Assembly: GCF_004912155.1 (NCBI RefSeq)
Contig: NZ_STGX01000004.1
Coordinates: 333,832-397,831, forward strand
Origin: Glycomyces paridis
GTDB taxonomy: Bacteria; Actinomycetota; Actinomycetes; Mycobacteriales; Micromonosporaceae
Direction: 5' to 3'
DNA length: 64,000 bases
The stretch's first letter is position 1; every line of letters begins with the position of its first letter. A program made the position numbers and the translations under genes. This document shows positions 27,840-37,176 of the stretch, one piece after another. Under the pieces are notes generated by a model that saw nothing but the letters and a program-made list of their open reading frames with translations, had not been told where the DNA came from and searched no databases.

Positions 27840-29888
27840 ATGACGAATAGTGACCCTGTTCCCCTCGTTGACACCGGTTTGCCGCCCGACCGGTTCCTCG
27901 ACCGGGAAGAGAGCTGGCTGCGGTTCAACGGCCGGGTTCTGCGCCTCGCGCAGTCCCCCGAGCTGCCGCTGCTCGAACGGGTCCGGTTCCTCTCCATCTT
28001 CTCTAACAACCTCGACGAGTTCTTCATGGTCCGCGTCGCCGGACTCATGCGCCGCCTCGCCACCGGCCTGCCCGTGCGCACTTCCTCTGGCCGCCCCCCG
28101 CACGCCGTCCTCAGCCGCATCGCCCGCCTCGCGCACAACCTCAGCATCGAGCACGCCGAGTACTTCCGCGACGAGATCGCACCCCTCCTCGCCAAGGAGG
28201 ACATCGCGATCGTCCGCTGGGCCGACCTCGAAGACGCCGAGCAGGCCCGCATGCACGAGTTGTTCCGCACCCGCATCTACCCCGTCCTCACCCCCCTCGT
28301 CGTCGACCCCGTCCACCCCTTCCCCTACATCTCCGGCAAGTCCCTCAACCTCGCCGTCCAGGTCCGCGACCCCCGCAACGGCGCCACCCGCTTCGCCCGC
28401 GTCAAGGTCCCCCCGCTCCTGTCGCGCTTCATGGCCGTCGCCCCCGGACGCTTCACCCCGCTCGAAGACGTCATCGCCGCCCACCTCGCGCAGCTGTTCC
28501 CCGGCATGGACGTCCTCGGCCACCACACCTTCCGCGTCACCCGCAACCAGGACCTGGAGATCGACGAGGACATCACCGAGAACCTCCTCCAGACCCTCGA
28601 ACGCGAACTCCTGCGCCGCCGCTTCGGACCGGTCGTCCGCCTCGAAGTCGAGGACACCGTCGACCCGCTCGTCCTCGACCGCCTCACCGCCGAACTCGGC
28701 GTCGACGAAGAGGTCGTCTACAAGCTCCCCGGCCCCCTCGACCTCGCCGGACTCGACGCGCTCGCCGACCTCGGCCGCACCGAACTGAAGTACCCGCGCT
28801 TCCGGCCCTCCGAGGACGTCCTGCCGCCCGACGCCGACCTGTTCGCCGTCATGCGCGAACGGGACGTCCTCGTCCACCACCCCTACGACTCGTTCACCGC
28901 TTCGGTCGAACGGCTCATCGAGGAGGCCGCCGCCGACCCGAAGGTCCTCGCGATCAAGCAGACCCTCTACCGCACCAGCGGCAAGTCCCCCATCGTCGAC
29001 GCCCTCATCTCCGCCGCCGACGCCGGCAAGCAGGTCGTGGTCGTCGTGGAGATCAAGGCCCGCTTCGACGAGCAGGCCAACATCGACTGGGCCCAGAAGC
29101 TCGAACAGGCCGGCTGCCACGTCATGTACGGCATCGTCGGGCTCAAGACCCACTGCAAGCTCGCCCTCGTCGTGCGCCAGGAGTCCGACGGGACCCTCCT
29201 GCGCTACAGCCACGTCGGCACCGGCAACTACCACCCCACCACCGCGCGCCTCTACGAGGACGTCGGCCTCCTCACCACCGACCCCGAGGTCGGCGAGGAC
29301 GTCAACGCCGTCTTCAACCACCTCACCGGCTTCTCCCGCGACGAGGACTTCAACCGCCTCCTCGTCGCCCCGCACTCCCTGCGCCCCGGCCTCATCGAGC
29401 GGATCGACCGCGAGATCGAGCACCACCGGATGGGCCTGCCCGCGCGCCTGCGCTTCAAATGCAACTCCCTCACCGACGAAGGCATCATCGACGCGCTCTA
29501 CCGCGCCTCCCGCGCCGGCGTGCCCGTCGACCTGTTCATCCGCGGCATCTGCGCGCTCCGCCCCGGCGTTCCCGGCCTGTCCGAGAACATCCGGGTCCGC
29601 AGCGTCCTCGGCCGCTTCCTGGAACACTCCCGGGTGTACGTGTTCGAGAACGGCGGCGACCCGGAAGTATGGTTGGGCAGCGCGGACCTCATGCACCGCA
29701 ACCTCGACCGCAGGGTGGAGGTCCTGGTACGCGTCCAAGGCGACGCCCACCGCGCCCAGCTGACCTCGCTGCTCGACCGCGGCATGGACGGCGACACCCG
29801 CACCTGGAGGCTCGGCCCGCTGGGCCTGTGGACCCGCCAGCGCGGCGGGAGCGACCTCCAGGAACAACTCATGCAGGAGCACAGTTGA
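27840..29888 (+). CDS. ppk: Polyphosphate kinase 1
   Basis: The 682-residue enzyme reversibly makes polyphosphate from ATP. It has the four-domain PPK1 plan: an N-terminal helical domain ([16 protein letters not shown]), the head domain, and two C-terminal phospholipase-D-like domains. These carry the autophosphorylated-His region [23 protein letters not shown] (about residues 453-475) and [20 protein letters not shown]. The ATG at 27840 follows a PhoP-box-like promoter with an 8-base gap. The stop overlaps the mutT1-like gene by one base (TGATG), so the two are translated together, the same order as in mycobacteria. Confidence 0.97.
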   Translation: MTNSDPVPLVDTGLPPDRFLDREESWLRFNGRVLRLAQSPELPLLERVRFLSIFSNNLDEFFMVRVAGLMRRLATGLPVRTSSGRPPHAVLSRIARLAHNLSIEHAEYFRDEIAPLLAKEDIAIVRWADLEDAEQARMHELFRTRIYPVLTPLVVDPVHPFPYISGKSLNLAVQVRDPRNGATRFARVKVPPLLSRFMAVAPGRFTPLEDVIAAHLAQLFPGMDVLGHHTFRVTRNQDLEIDEDITENLLQTLERELLRRRFGPVVRLEVEDTVDPLVLDRLTAELGVDEEVVYKLPGPLDLAGLDALADLGRTELKYPRFRPSEDVLPPDADLFAVMRERDVLVHHPYDSFTASVERLIEEAAADPKVLAIKQTLYRTSGKSPIVDALISAADAGKQVVVVVEIKARFDEQANIDWAQKLEQAGCHVMYGIVGLKTHCKLALVVRQESDGTLLRYSHVGTGNYHPTTARLYEDVGLLTTDPEVGEDVNAVFNHLTGFSRDEDFNRLLVAPHSLRPGLIERIDREIEHHRMGLPARLRFKCNSLTDEGIIDALYRASRAGVPVDLFIRGICALRPGVPGLSENIRVRSVLGRFLEHSRVYVFENGGDPEVWLGSADLMHRNLDRRVEVLVRVQGDAHRAQLTSLLDRGMDGDTRTWRLGPLGLWTRQRGGSDLQEQLMQEHS

Positions 29889-30766
29889 TGCAACCCGAGA
29901 TCCTCGCCGCCGGCGCCGTCCTGTGGCGGCCGGGCGAGGACGGCCCCGAGCTCGCCCTCATCCACCGCCCCAAGTACGGCGACTGGACCTTCCCCAAGGG
30001 GAAGCTCAAGCGCGGCGAGCACCTGCTCGCGGCCGCCCAGCGCGAGGTGTTCGAGGAGACGGGCATCAGGCCGGTGCTCGGGCGCCCGCTCGCGCCCTCC
30101 TTCTACGACAAGGAGGGCAAGCTCAAGCGGGTCGACTACTGGTGCGCGACGCCCGCGGCCGACGAGGCCGTGGACGAGGCGGTGGACCCGCGCGAGGTCG
30201 ACGACCTCGAATGGCTCCCGCTCGACCGGGTCGCCGACCGGCTCACGTACGAGCGCGACCGGCCGGTGCTGGAGGACTTCTCGCGGCAGGTCGCCCGCGA
30301 GACCGTCCCGATCGTGTTCGTGCGGCACGCGATCGCCCTGTCGAAGGCCGACTGGTTCGACCAGGACGAGCTGCGCCCGCTCAACCGGCGCGGGCGCGAA
30401 CGGGCCCAGCAGCTCGAAGTGCTCCTCGCCGCGTTCCCGGCCGGCGCGGCGTACAGCTCCACGAGCGCCCGCTGCCTGGAGACGCTCCTGCCGTACTGCG
30501 CCGCCGAGGGCGTCGCGGTGACCGGCCTGCCGGAGTTCACGCTCGGGACCAGCAAGCCCGCGCAGGCCACGGCCCGTCTCGACGAGATCATCGAGTCCGG
30601 TCGGCCCGCGGTCGTGTGCGGCCACGGCGAGCACATCGACGAGATGATCGCCTACACGAGCGGGCGTCTGGGCACTCCGGTCCCTGTGGGCCCCTTGGAG
30701 AAGGGCGACTTCGTGGTCTTCCACACCGCAGGCGGGCGGCTCGTCGCCACCGAGCACCACGACTGA
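29888..30766 (+). CDS. mutT1: Nudix hydrolase / histidine phosphatase fusion (MutT1-like)
   Basis: The 292-residue protein has an N-terminal Nudix domain with the box GKLKRGEHLLAAAQREVFEETGI (about residues 38-60) and a C-terminal histidine-phosphatase domain starting IVFVRHAIALS (about residue 140, RHA in place of RHG). Mycobacterial MutT1 has this same fusion, hydrolyses 8-oxo-dGTP and diadenosine polyphosphates, and is also next to ppk1. It is coupled to ppk by a TGATG overlap. Nucleotide-pool cleaning or control of (di)nucleotide polyphosphates are both possible. Confidence 0.92.
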   Translation: MQPEILAAGAVLWRPGEDGPELALIHRPKYGDWTFPKGKLKRGEHLLAAAQREVFEETGIRPVLGRPLAPSFYDKEGKLKRVDYWCATPAADEAVDEAVDPREVDDLEWLPLDRVADRLTYERDRPVLEDFSRQVARETVPIVFVRHAIALSKADWFDQDELRPLNRRGRERAQQLEVLLAAFPAGAAYSSTSARCLETLLPYCAAEGVAVTGLPEFTLGTSKPAQATARLDEIIESGRPAVVCGHGEHIDEMIAYTSGRLGTPVPVGPLEKGDFVVFHTAGGRLVATEHHD

Positions 30767-30902
30767 TCGGGGCCCGGTTCGAAGCGGTCGCGTCGGCGGG
30801 ACTGCCTCCCGCGCCGGTGGCGCGGTCTTGTTTCGGTTCTTGTGTGTGCGTTCTTCGGTGTCGGTCGGCGGCTGTTCGTGTTGTCGTAGGCGGGTGGTAC
30901 GT

Positions 30903-30933
30903 GGGCGGCCGGCCTCGTCAGGTCCGGCCGCCC
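30903..30933 (+). terminator. First hairpin after the ppk-mutT1 operon
   Basis: gggcggccgg / ccggccgccc, perfect 10-bp stem with an 11-base loop, followed by ctcgtgtt; possible terminator of ppk-mutT1. Confidence 0.5.
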
Positions 30934-31037
30934 TCGTGTTCCTCCGCGGAGTGCGGGTATCGACGGGGACCGTTGCGCGGGTGGCTTCCCGCGCGCTGGC
31001 CTCGGTATGGCGACGTTCGCGAATCCCCTCTGTCGCC

Positions 31038-31067
31038 GCCATCCCGCCGATACCGGATGGCTTTTTT
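31038..31067 (+). terminator. U-tract terminator
   Basis: GCCATCC and GGATGGC flank a 10-base loop, followed directly by TTTTTT. This is one of two terminators in the window with a clear T-run. It lies 88 bases from the convergent GH3 stop; the AT-rich bases between show nothing else. Confidence 0.75.
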
Positions 31068-31155
31068 GATATCTACTAAACAGGGGGCACTGGCGACTGT
31101 CGAATGCGAAGTTCTTACTTGTGGATAACTTGGTGAAACCGCAGGTGGCAGAGGT

Positions 31156-34100
31156 TCAGCGTTCGAGGCGGATCGTGTCGAGGTAGACGCCGCCGCAGCG
31201 GAACACGAGATAGAGGCGCTTGAGCCCGGCGGCGCGGTCGAGTTCGGCTCGCACCGTGGTGAAGTCCTGGACGCCGTCGGTCACCGGGACGGCGATCTCG
31301 GCGATCACGGGCCCGTTGGGCGTCCCGGTGCGGACTTCGACGACGCGGTCGGCGAGGTCGGCCCAGGGGGCGGTCGTGGTGGCGGCGCGCAGTTCGATCG
31401 CGGTGGCGCCGTCGAGGTCGACGTTGTTGAGGCCGACGTGGTCGCCCGCCCGGCGGGAGCCGGTGGAGTGATAGCCGCCTCGGCGCGCGAGGGTGTTGCG
31501 CTTGGAGATCTCCCAGTAAGTGACGCCCTTGTTGAGCGTGGCAACCTCCCAGACGTTGCGGGCCTCGGCAAGGTCGAGGACGCCGAGGTCCGCGCCGTTG
31601 ACGCGGATGCTCGTCTCGAAGCCGCCCGGGCCCTCACCCACCCAGAAGTCGTAGGTGCCGGATTCGACGATCCGCTCCCCGCGCGCGGGGTCCCACACGA
31701 ACAGGTCGCGCGGGTCGACGGCGACGGCGACCCGGCGGGTCTCGCCGGGCGCGATGTCCTTCGCCCTGGTGAAGCCGGCGAGCTGCGGGCGCAGGCCGGG
31801 GCCGTAGCCGTTGTCCATGTGGCCCGCGAAGACGAGCACGACCTCGTCGGAGGTCCGCTCGCCGGTGTTGGTCACGTCGACCTCGATGGCGAACGGCGCG
31901 TCGGCGTCGACTTCGGCGGGGAAGTCGGGGTTCCCGTAGGCGAACGAGGTGTAGGTGAGGCCGTGCCCGAATTCGTAGACCGGCGTCGCCGCGGAGTAGC
32001 GGTAGGTCAGGCCTGCGGCGATGACGTCGTATTCGAGCATGTCGACCTCGTCGACGCGGTACGCCGTGTGGTTGCGTCCCGGCTTCGGCAGCGAGGAGGT
32101 GTCGGCGAGCCACGTCGAGGTCAGGCGCCCGGCGGGGGCGTAGTCGCCGACGAGCGCTTCGGCGATCGCGGTCCCCGCCGCCTGCCCGGCGTGGGAGGTG
32201 TAGAGGATCGCGGCGACGTTCGGGTCGTTCGCGATCGCGCCGATCGCCAAGGGGTAGGCCGAGACCACGACGACGACGGTGCGGCCGGGCTTGGCGGCGG
32301 CGACTTCCCGCACGAGGTCGGCCTGGCGGGGGGCGAGGTCGAGGCCGGGGCGGTCGAAGCATTCGCGGGCGTTGACGAGCGGGTGGTTGCCGACGAACAC
32401 CACCGCCCAGTCGGCCTCGGCGGCGACGGCGGCGGCTGCGGCGGGGCCGTCCTCCACGACGGTCTCGGTGAGGACCGCCTCGGCCGGGCCCTTGGTGAGC
32501 GGCAGCGAGCCGTCGTCGGCGAGTCGCGGGTGGAAGGGCCCGTCGGGCACCGACGGGACGTGGTTGACGCCGAACAGCTCCACGGCGTTGCCCTCGCGAC
32601 GGTAGTGGAGGTTCTGGTGGGTGAACCAGGCGTTCGCGTCCTCCATCGCCTCCTCGCCCGCGAGCAGGACCGGGCCGCCGTCGCCGGAGGCGCCGGCCTG
32701 GTTCGCGAACGAGGCCGGGCCCTCCTCGTAGTGCAGGAGGTTCGCCATGACGAACTTGCCGGTGGCCTTGTGGCGGAACATGTGCTGCTCGTGCGCCCAG
32801 TCGAAGGCCTCGAACGCCTCGGTGTCCCCGAGGGTCTCGGAACGGGCGGCCAGCCGGCCGTCCTCGCCCACGGTCACATAGGCGCCGGGTGCGGCCTCGC
32901 CGGAGCGGCGCGCCTGCCAGGCGATCGTGTCGTTGCCGCTGTGGTGCAGGAGGTTCGCCTCCCCGAGGCGCTCGCGCAGCGCCTGGAGCGGGGTGATGCG
33001 GCGCTCGTCGGGCACGAGCGGGCTGTAGTAGTCGCGCAGGTTGAGGTCGGCGAGCGGGCCGAGGACGGCGATGCGCGCGGTGTCGGGGAACGGGAGCGCG
33101 GCGTCCTCGTTCTTGAGGAGCACGAGCTGCTCGCGCGCGGCCTGGAGGGCCAGCGCAATCGACTCGGGGCGCTCCTGCGGGTGCGGGTCGGCCTCGATCA
33201 GGTTGTATTCGCAGGCGTCGCCGTCGAGCAGGCCCGTGCGGACGAGGAAGTCGAGCCAGTCGCGCACGGCCCGGTCGACGTCGTCCATGGTGAGGCCGAA
33301 CAGTCCGCGGCGCACCGCTTCAGCGGCGTCGGGGACGAATGGCAGGTCGGAGCCGTCGTGGAAGTGGGAGACGCCGGCGTGGAGCATGAGGGCGGAGGCG
33401 TAGACGCCGGTCTCCTTCGCGTCGAGGTCGAGGCCGTCTTCGGCCGCGAGGGCGGCGGGGTAGGGGACGTCGGCGTCGGGTTGCTCCCAGGTGTCCCAGG
33501 CGGCGCCCTTGGAAGTGTTGAGGTTGACGCCGTCCCAGCCGTCGGGGAGGAAGAAGAAGCGTCCGCCCGCGGCCCATTCGGTGCGGAGGGTGTCGAGGAT
33601 CGGGGAGATGATCGAGGGGACGCCGTTGACGAGGTTGTAGGAGGTCATGGCGCCGAGGACCGCGCCGGATTCGACGGGCTTGCGGTAGGGCACGGCCTGG
33701 TACTCGTGGAGGGCGCGCACGCCCATGGAGGCGGAGGTGCGGTGGCGGTGGTATTCGTGGTTGTAGCCGAGGAAGTGCTTCATCTGGGGGAAGACGCGCA
33801 CGTAGTCGGGGTGGCGTCCGCGCAGGCCCCAGGCGTAGGCGGTGGTCATGGCGGCGGCGTGGAGGGGGTCTTCGCCGAAGCCCTCTTCGAAGCGGCCGGC
33901 GAGGGGGTTGGAGCGGATGTCGGCGACGGGTCCGAAGCCGGCGTAGACGCCGGTGTCGCGGGCGCGGGTCTCGTGGGAGACGACGTCGCCGATGGCCTCC
34001 ATGAGGTCGGTGTCCCAGGTGGCGCCGAGGCCGATGGCCTGGGGGAAGAGGGTGGCGTCGGCGTGGTGGCCGGAGCCGTGGAGGACCTCGTTGAACTGGT

Positions 34101-34254
34101 TGCTCAGTTCGGGGAGGACGGTGCCGTCGGCGAGGACGGTTTCGGGGATGCCGTTGAGGCAGGCGAGTTTCTGCTCGTCGGTCATGAGCGCGAGGAGGGC
34201 CTCCACGCGCTCGGCGACGGGCCTTGTCGGGTCGAGGTGCACGGGAGCGCTCAT
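31156..34254 (-). CDS. Multi-domain glycoside hydrolase family 3 enzyme
   Basis: The 1032-residue protein has a GH3 N-terminal barrel (residues 15-330, including KHFLGYNHEYHRHRT and RFFFLPDGWDG with probable nucleophile Asp238) and a GH3 C-terminal domain interrupted near residues 460-540 by a strand-rich segment resembling a beta-trefoil/fascin-type module. A fibronectin-III-like domain (about 770-850) and a C-terminal CBM6-like domain (about 870-1032) follow. GH3 enzymes remove beta-linked glucose, xylose or related sugars; the exact sugar is not clear. No signal peptide is present, so it probably acts in the cytoplasm on imported oligosaccharides. The ATG at 34254 is used; an ATG at 34290 is in frame, and neither has a good Shine-Dalgarno site. 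Confidence 0.9.
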   Translation of the reverse strand: MSAPVHLDPTRPVAERVEALLALMTDEQKLACLNGIPETVLADGTVLPELSNQFNEVLHGSGHHADATLFPQAIGLGATWDTDLMEAIGDVVSHETRARDTGVYAGFGPVADIRSNPLAGRFEEGFGEDPLHAAAMTTAYAWGLRGRHPDYVRVFPQMKHFLGYNHEYHRHRTSASMGVRALHEYQAVPYRKPVESGAVLGAMTSYNLVNGVPSIISPILDTLRTEWAAGGRFFFLPDGWDGVNLNTSKGAAWDTWEQPDADVPYPAALAAEDGLDLDAKETGVYASALMLHAGVSHFHDGSDLPFVPDAAEAVRRGLFGLTMDDVDRAVRDWLDFLVRTGLLDGDACEYNLIEADPHPQERPESIALALQAAREQLVLLKNEDAALPFPDTARIAVLGPLADLNLRDYYSPLVPDERRITPLQALRERLGEANLLHHSGNDTIAWQARRSGEAAPGAYVTVGEDGRLAARSETLGDTEAFEAFDWAHEQHMFRHKATGKFVMANLLHYEEGPASFANQAGASGDGGPVLLAGEEAMEDANAWFTHQNLHYRREGNAVELFGVNHVPSVPDGPFHPRLADDGSLPLTKGPAEAVLTETVVEDGPAAAAAVAAEADWAVVFVGNHPLVNARECFDRPGLDLAPRQADLVREVAAAKPGRTVVVVVSAYPLAIGAIANDPNVAAILYTSHAGQAAGTAIAEALVGDYAPAGRLTSTWLADTSSLPKPGRNHTAYRVDEVDMLEYDVIAAGLTYRYSAATPVYEFGHGLTYTSFAYGNPDFPAEVDADAPFAIEVDVTNTGERTSDEVVLVFAGHMDNGYGPGLRPQLAGFTRAKDIAPGETRRVAVAVDPRDLFVWDPARGERIVESGTYDFWVGEGPGGFETSIRVNGADLGVLDLAEARNVWEVATLNKGVTYWEISKRNTLARRGGYHSTGSRRAGDHVGLNNVDLDGATAIELRAATTTAPWADLADRVVEVRTGTPNGPVIAEIAVPVTDGVQDFTTVRAELDRAAGLKRLYLVFRCGGVYLDTIRLER

Positions 34255-34387
34255 GCGGGTCCGATCGTTCGGTGACAGGTCCCACGACATTACGACGGGC
34301 GACCAGACAAATTCAAGCGGGTTCTCCCCCTCCCCGCCGTCAACCATGTGACCTGCGCCAAACCGCTCCCCCGCAGGGCCCGGATCG

Positions 34388-34554
34388 TCGCACCCCGCGG
34401 GCATCATCGGCTTCGGGGAGCCTTCGACCCCCTATAGCGCCTTCGCCGCGCCCGAAAACGCTTCTCCCGCCCGCACCGCCGCGACTTGTCGCACCCCTGG
34501 GGCATCATCGGCTTCGGGGAGCTTCCGACCCGCTATAGCGCCTTCGCCGCGCCC
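34388..34554 (+). repeat. Two 66-bp direct repeats upstream of the Hsp70-fusion gene
   Basis: Copies 34388-34453 and 34489-34554 have the same length, differ at about five positions and are 101 bases apart. Both contain ggcatcatcggcttcgggga and ctatagcgccttcgccgcg. The flanks 34255-34387 and 34555-34646 show no other structure. Confidence 0.8.
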
Positions 34555-34646
34555 TGGGACCGCCCGCTCCCCCGCGGCTCGCCCGGACCGGGTCGGGCGC
34601 ACCGCTTCCCCTGCCGCGCAGGCCGCCCGGAACCTTCCCGGTTCGT

Positions 34647-34652
34647 TACGAT
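34647..34652 (+). promoter_or_regulatory. -10 hexamer for the Hsp70-fusion gene
   Basis: TACGAT, 7 bases before the ATG at 34660. Confidence 0.5.
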
Positions 34653-34659
34653 TCCTGTC

Positions 34660-37176
34660 ATGACCCCCGGCCCCCGCACCGCCCTCGGCATCGACTTCGG
34701 CACCTCGCACACCATCGCCGTGGTCCGCCGCGCCGACGGGAGCGTCCGGCCGCTCCTGTTCGACGGCGCGCCGCTCATGCCCTCCGCGGTGTGCGCCGAC
34801 ACCGACGGCGGCCTGCTCGTCGGCCGCGACGCCGTCCACGCCGGGCGCCGCCACCCCGAGCGTTTCGAGCCCAACCCCAAGCGCCTCATCGACCGGCCCT
34901 CGACCCTCCTGGGCGAGCGCGAGTACCCCGTCCCCGACCTCATCGCGGCCGTCCTCGACGCCGTCGCCGAGGAGTGCCGCCGCGTCGTCGGCCGCCCCGC
35001 TCAGGTCACCCTCACCGTCCCGGCCGAATGGGGTCCCTCGCGCCGCCAGGTCGTCGAGGACGCCGCCGCCCGCTCCGGCCTCGGCCAGGTCCGCCTCGTC
35101 CCCGAACCGGTCGCCGCCGCCACCTACTACGCCGAGGCCCTCAAGCACCGCATGGCCGTCGGCGCCTCCATCGTCGTCTACGACCTCGGTGCGGGCACCT
35201 TCGACGCGAGCGTGGTGCGCCGCACCGCGGGCGGGTTCGCGACCGTCGCCCTCGACGGCCGCGGCGACCTCGGCGGCCTCGACATCGACGCGGCCCTCGT
35301 CGACCACCTCGGCGCGACCTACGGCGCCCGCGAGGGCTGGAAGCGCCTCACCGCCCCCGACACCATCGAGGACCGCCGCCACTACCGCGACTTCCAGGAC
35401 GAGGTCCGGGTCGCCAAGGAGCGGCTCTCGCGCCACCAGCAGTCCGACATCGCCATCCCGCTGCTCGACGTGGAGGCGCACCTGACCCGCGGCGAGCTCG
35501 AACAGATCGCCCGCCCCCACATCGAGCAGACCATCCGCGTCACCGAGGCGGTCATCCGCGCCGCCGGGCTCGACGCGGCCGACAGCGCCGGCGTGTTCCT
35601 CGTCGGCGGCGCGAGCCGGATGCCGCTGGTCGCGACCATGCTCCACCGCGCGCTCGGCCTGGCCCCCACCGTCCTCGACCAGCCGGAGGTCGTCGTCGCC
35701 GAAGGCAGCGTCCTGTGGGCGCACGCCGGGCCCGCCACGGTCACCTTCCCGCTCCAGCGCCCTGCCGCGCCCCTGACGCCCGCGCCGAGCCCGGCCGGGC
35801 CCCCGCACACCTCCCCGGCCGCCTTCCGGCCTGAACCGCCCACGCCGCAACAGGTCGCGCCCGAACACCCGCCCTACACCGAACCGGTCGCCCCGCGACC
35901 GCTCGCACTGGTGCAGGAGTCCTCGCCGCCGCAGCCCGCGCCCGCCCGGACGCTGCCGCCGCGGATGCCGACCACGCCCCCGGCCGCCGAGGACGACGCA
36001 GAGCCGCGCCCGCCGCAGACCGAGGCCGAACGCGCGGCCGCGAAGCGCCGCGGCAGGCGCTTCCTGCTCTGGTTCCTCGCCGTCGACGTCGCGATCGTCC
36101 TCGCCCTCATCGTCGTGTTCAACCCGCCCGCGTTCCTCGCCGGGAAGGACGACGACACCGGTGAGGAGGAGACCCTGACGCAGGCCTTCGAACCCGACTG
36201 GGACGCCCTCGGCCAGTTCGGGACCCTCGCGAACGGCATCGAAGGCGCCTTCGACGGCCCCGTCGCCTCGCTCGCGACCGTCTCGACCGCCGCCGAGGAC
36301 CTCCTCTTCGCCGCCGACTTCAACGGCACCGTCCGCGCCTGGTCCCTCGAAGAGGGCCTGCTCCTCGACGAGTTCGCCTTCCCCCAGGGCATCCAGGGCC
36401 TGTACCCGACCACCGACCCCTCCGGCACCGAGATCCTCGTCCTCGTCGACGCCGCCTTCGACGCCCACGTCTGGGACGAGGCCTCGCAGGAGTTCACCGC
36501 GGTCGGCGGCCCCGAATTGCCCGACATGGAGGACGTGGAGATCGGCCGCGTGCGGACCGGCGTCGAGGACGGCGCCGCGGTCCTCGCGGTCATGACCGAG
36601 ACCGAGTACGAGCTCTACGACCTCTGGTCCGAAACCTCCCTGGGCGTCCGACCCCGCCCCGAAGGGCTCGACTGGCCGAACTTCGCGCCCGTCGGGGACG
36701 CCGTGCGCATCGCCGGCGTCGGCTACAGCGACCCCGTCGAGGTCTTCGCCGCCGACGGCGAGCACCTCGGCACCGCCACCGACTTCGGCGACTGGACCAC
36801 GAACGACCCGCCCGTCGGCCTGAGCATCCTCACCGACGGCCCCGACGCCTACGCGATGATCTACGGCGAATCGAAGAGCCTGCACTTCTGGGACCTCGCG
36901 ACCCTCGAACCCGCCTTCACCACCCTCAGCCACAAGGACGAGCACGACGACTTCCTCAACGAGATCGTGCAGACCCAGCTGGGCCCCTCGCTCATGTACC
37001 TCGACGCCGCCGGCGCCGTCCAGGTCCAAGGGGCGGAAAGCGGGGAGTGGGCCGAAATCTCCGACGCCTCGACGGGTACGGTCACCGGGCTGGAGCACGC
37101 GACCGTCGACGGTCACCCGATCGCCGTGACCGCCGACGATCGGGGCGATATTCAATTCTGGAGTCTTGGACAGTGA
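34660..37176 (+). CDS. Membrane-anchored Hsp70-like ATPase with C-terminal propeller-like region
   Basis: In this 838-residue protein residues 8-370 form an Hsp70/actin-type ATPase: phosphate-1 GIDFGTSHT (10-18), phosphate-2 VVYDLGAGTFDASVV (about 172), adenosine motif FLVGGASRMPLV (about 310). The usual substrate-binding domain is absent. Instead come a 95-residue Pro-rich linker, one transmembrane helix (about 467-488) after a basic KRRGRRF, and an extracytoplasmic part (500-838) of repeated short strands such as LLFAADFNGTVRAWSLEEG and KSLHFWDLATLEP, like WD40/beta-propeller blades. This suggests signalling across the membrane rather than protein folding. It is coupled by GTGA to an SRPBCC gene. 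Role unknown. Confidence 0.85.
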   Translation: MTPGPRTALGIDFGTSHTIAVVRRADGSVRPLLFDGAPLMPSAVCADTDGGLLVGRDAVHAGRRHPERFEPNPKRLIDRPSTLLGEREYPVPDLIAAVLDAVAEECRRVVGRPAQVTLTVPAEWGPSRRQVVEDAAARSGLGQVRLVPEPVAAATYYAEALKHRMAVGASIVVYDLGAGTFDASVVRRTAGGFATVALDGRGDLGGLDIDAALVDHLGATYGAREGWKRLTAPDTIEDRRHYRDFQDEVRVAKERLSRHQQSDIAIPLLDVEAHLTRGELEQIARPHIEQTIRVTEAVIRAAGLDAADSAGVFLVGGASRMPLVATMLHRALGLAPTVLDQPEVVVAEGSVLWAHAGPATVTFPLQRPAAPLTPAPSPAGPPHTSPAAFRPEPPTPQQVAPEHPPYTEPVAPRPLALVQESSPPQPAPARTLPPRMPTTPPAAEDDAEPRPPQTEAERAAAKRRGRRFLLWFLAVDVAIVLALIVVFNPPAFLAGKDDDTGEEETLTQAFEPDWDALGQFGTLANGIEGAFDGPVASLATVSTAAEDLLFAADFNGTVRAWSLEEGLLLDEFAFPQGIQGLYPTTDPSGTEILVLVDAAFDAHVWDEASQEFTAVGGPELPDMEDVEIGRVRTGVEDGAAVLAVMTETEYELYDLWSETSLGVRPRPEGLDWPNFAPVGDAVRIAGVGYSDPVEVFAADGEHLGTATDFGDWTTNDPPVGLSILTDGPDAYAMIYGESKSLHFWDLATLEPAFTTLSHKDEHDDFLNEIVQTQLGPSLMYLDAAGAVQVQGAESGEWAEISDASTGTVTGLEHATVDGHPIAVTADDRGDIQFWSLGQ

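Larger units (their letters stand above)
30767..31067 (+). ncRNA. Possible structured 3' UTR or small RNA after mutT1
   Basis: No coding region is convincing. The plus strand has hairpins at 30796-30812, 30903-30933 (perfect 10-bp gggcggccgg stem) and 30975-30994, and ends at a terminator with six Ts (31038-31067). A terminator 270 bases after the last stop implies either a long structured 3' UTR or a separate small RNA. No known RNA family is recognised. Confidence 0.3.

Noticed and set aside
27825..29882. A 685-codon frame opposite ppk
   Set aside because: Antisense to a well-supported PPK1; Glu/Gly/Val-rich with no motif.
31438..34275. A 945-codon frame opposite the GH3 gene
   Set aside because: Antisense shadow with skewed composition.
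34432..37155. A 907-codon frame opposite the Hsp70 fusion
   Set aside because: Antisense shadow; the plus-strand protein has clear Hsp70 motifs.
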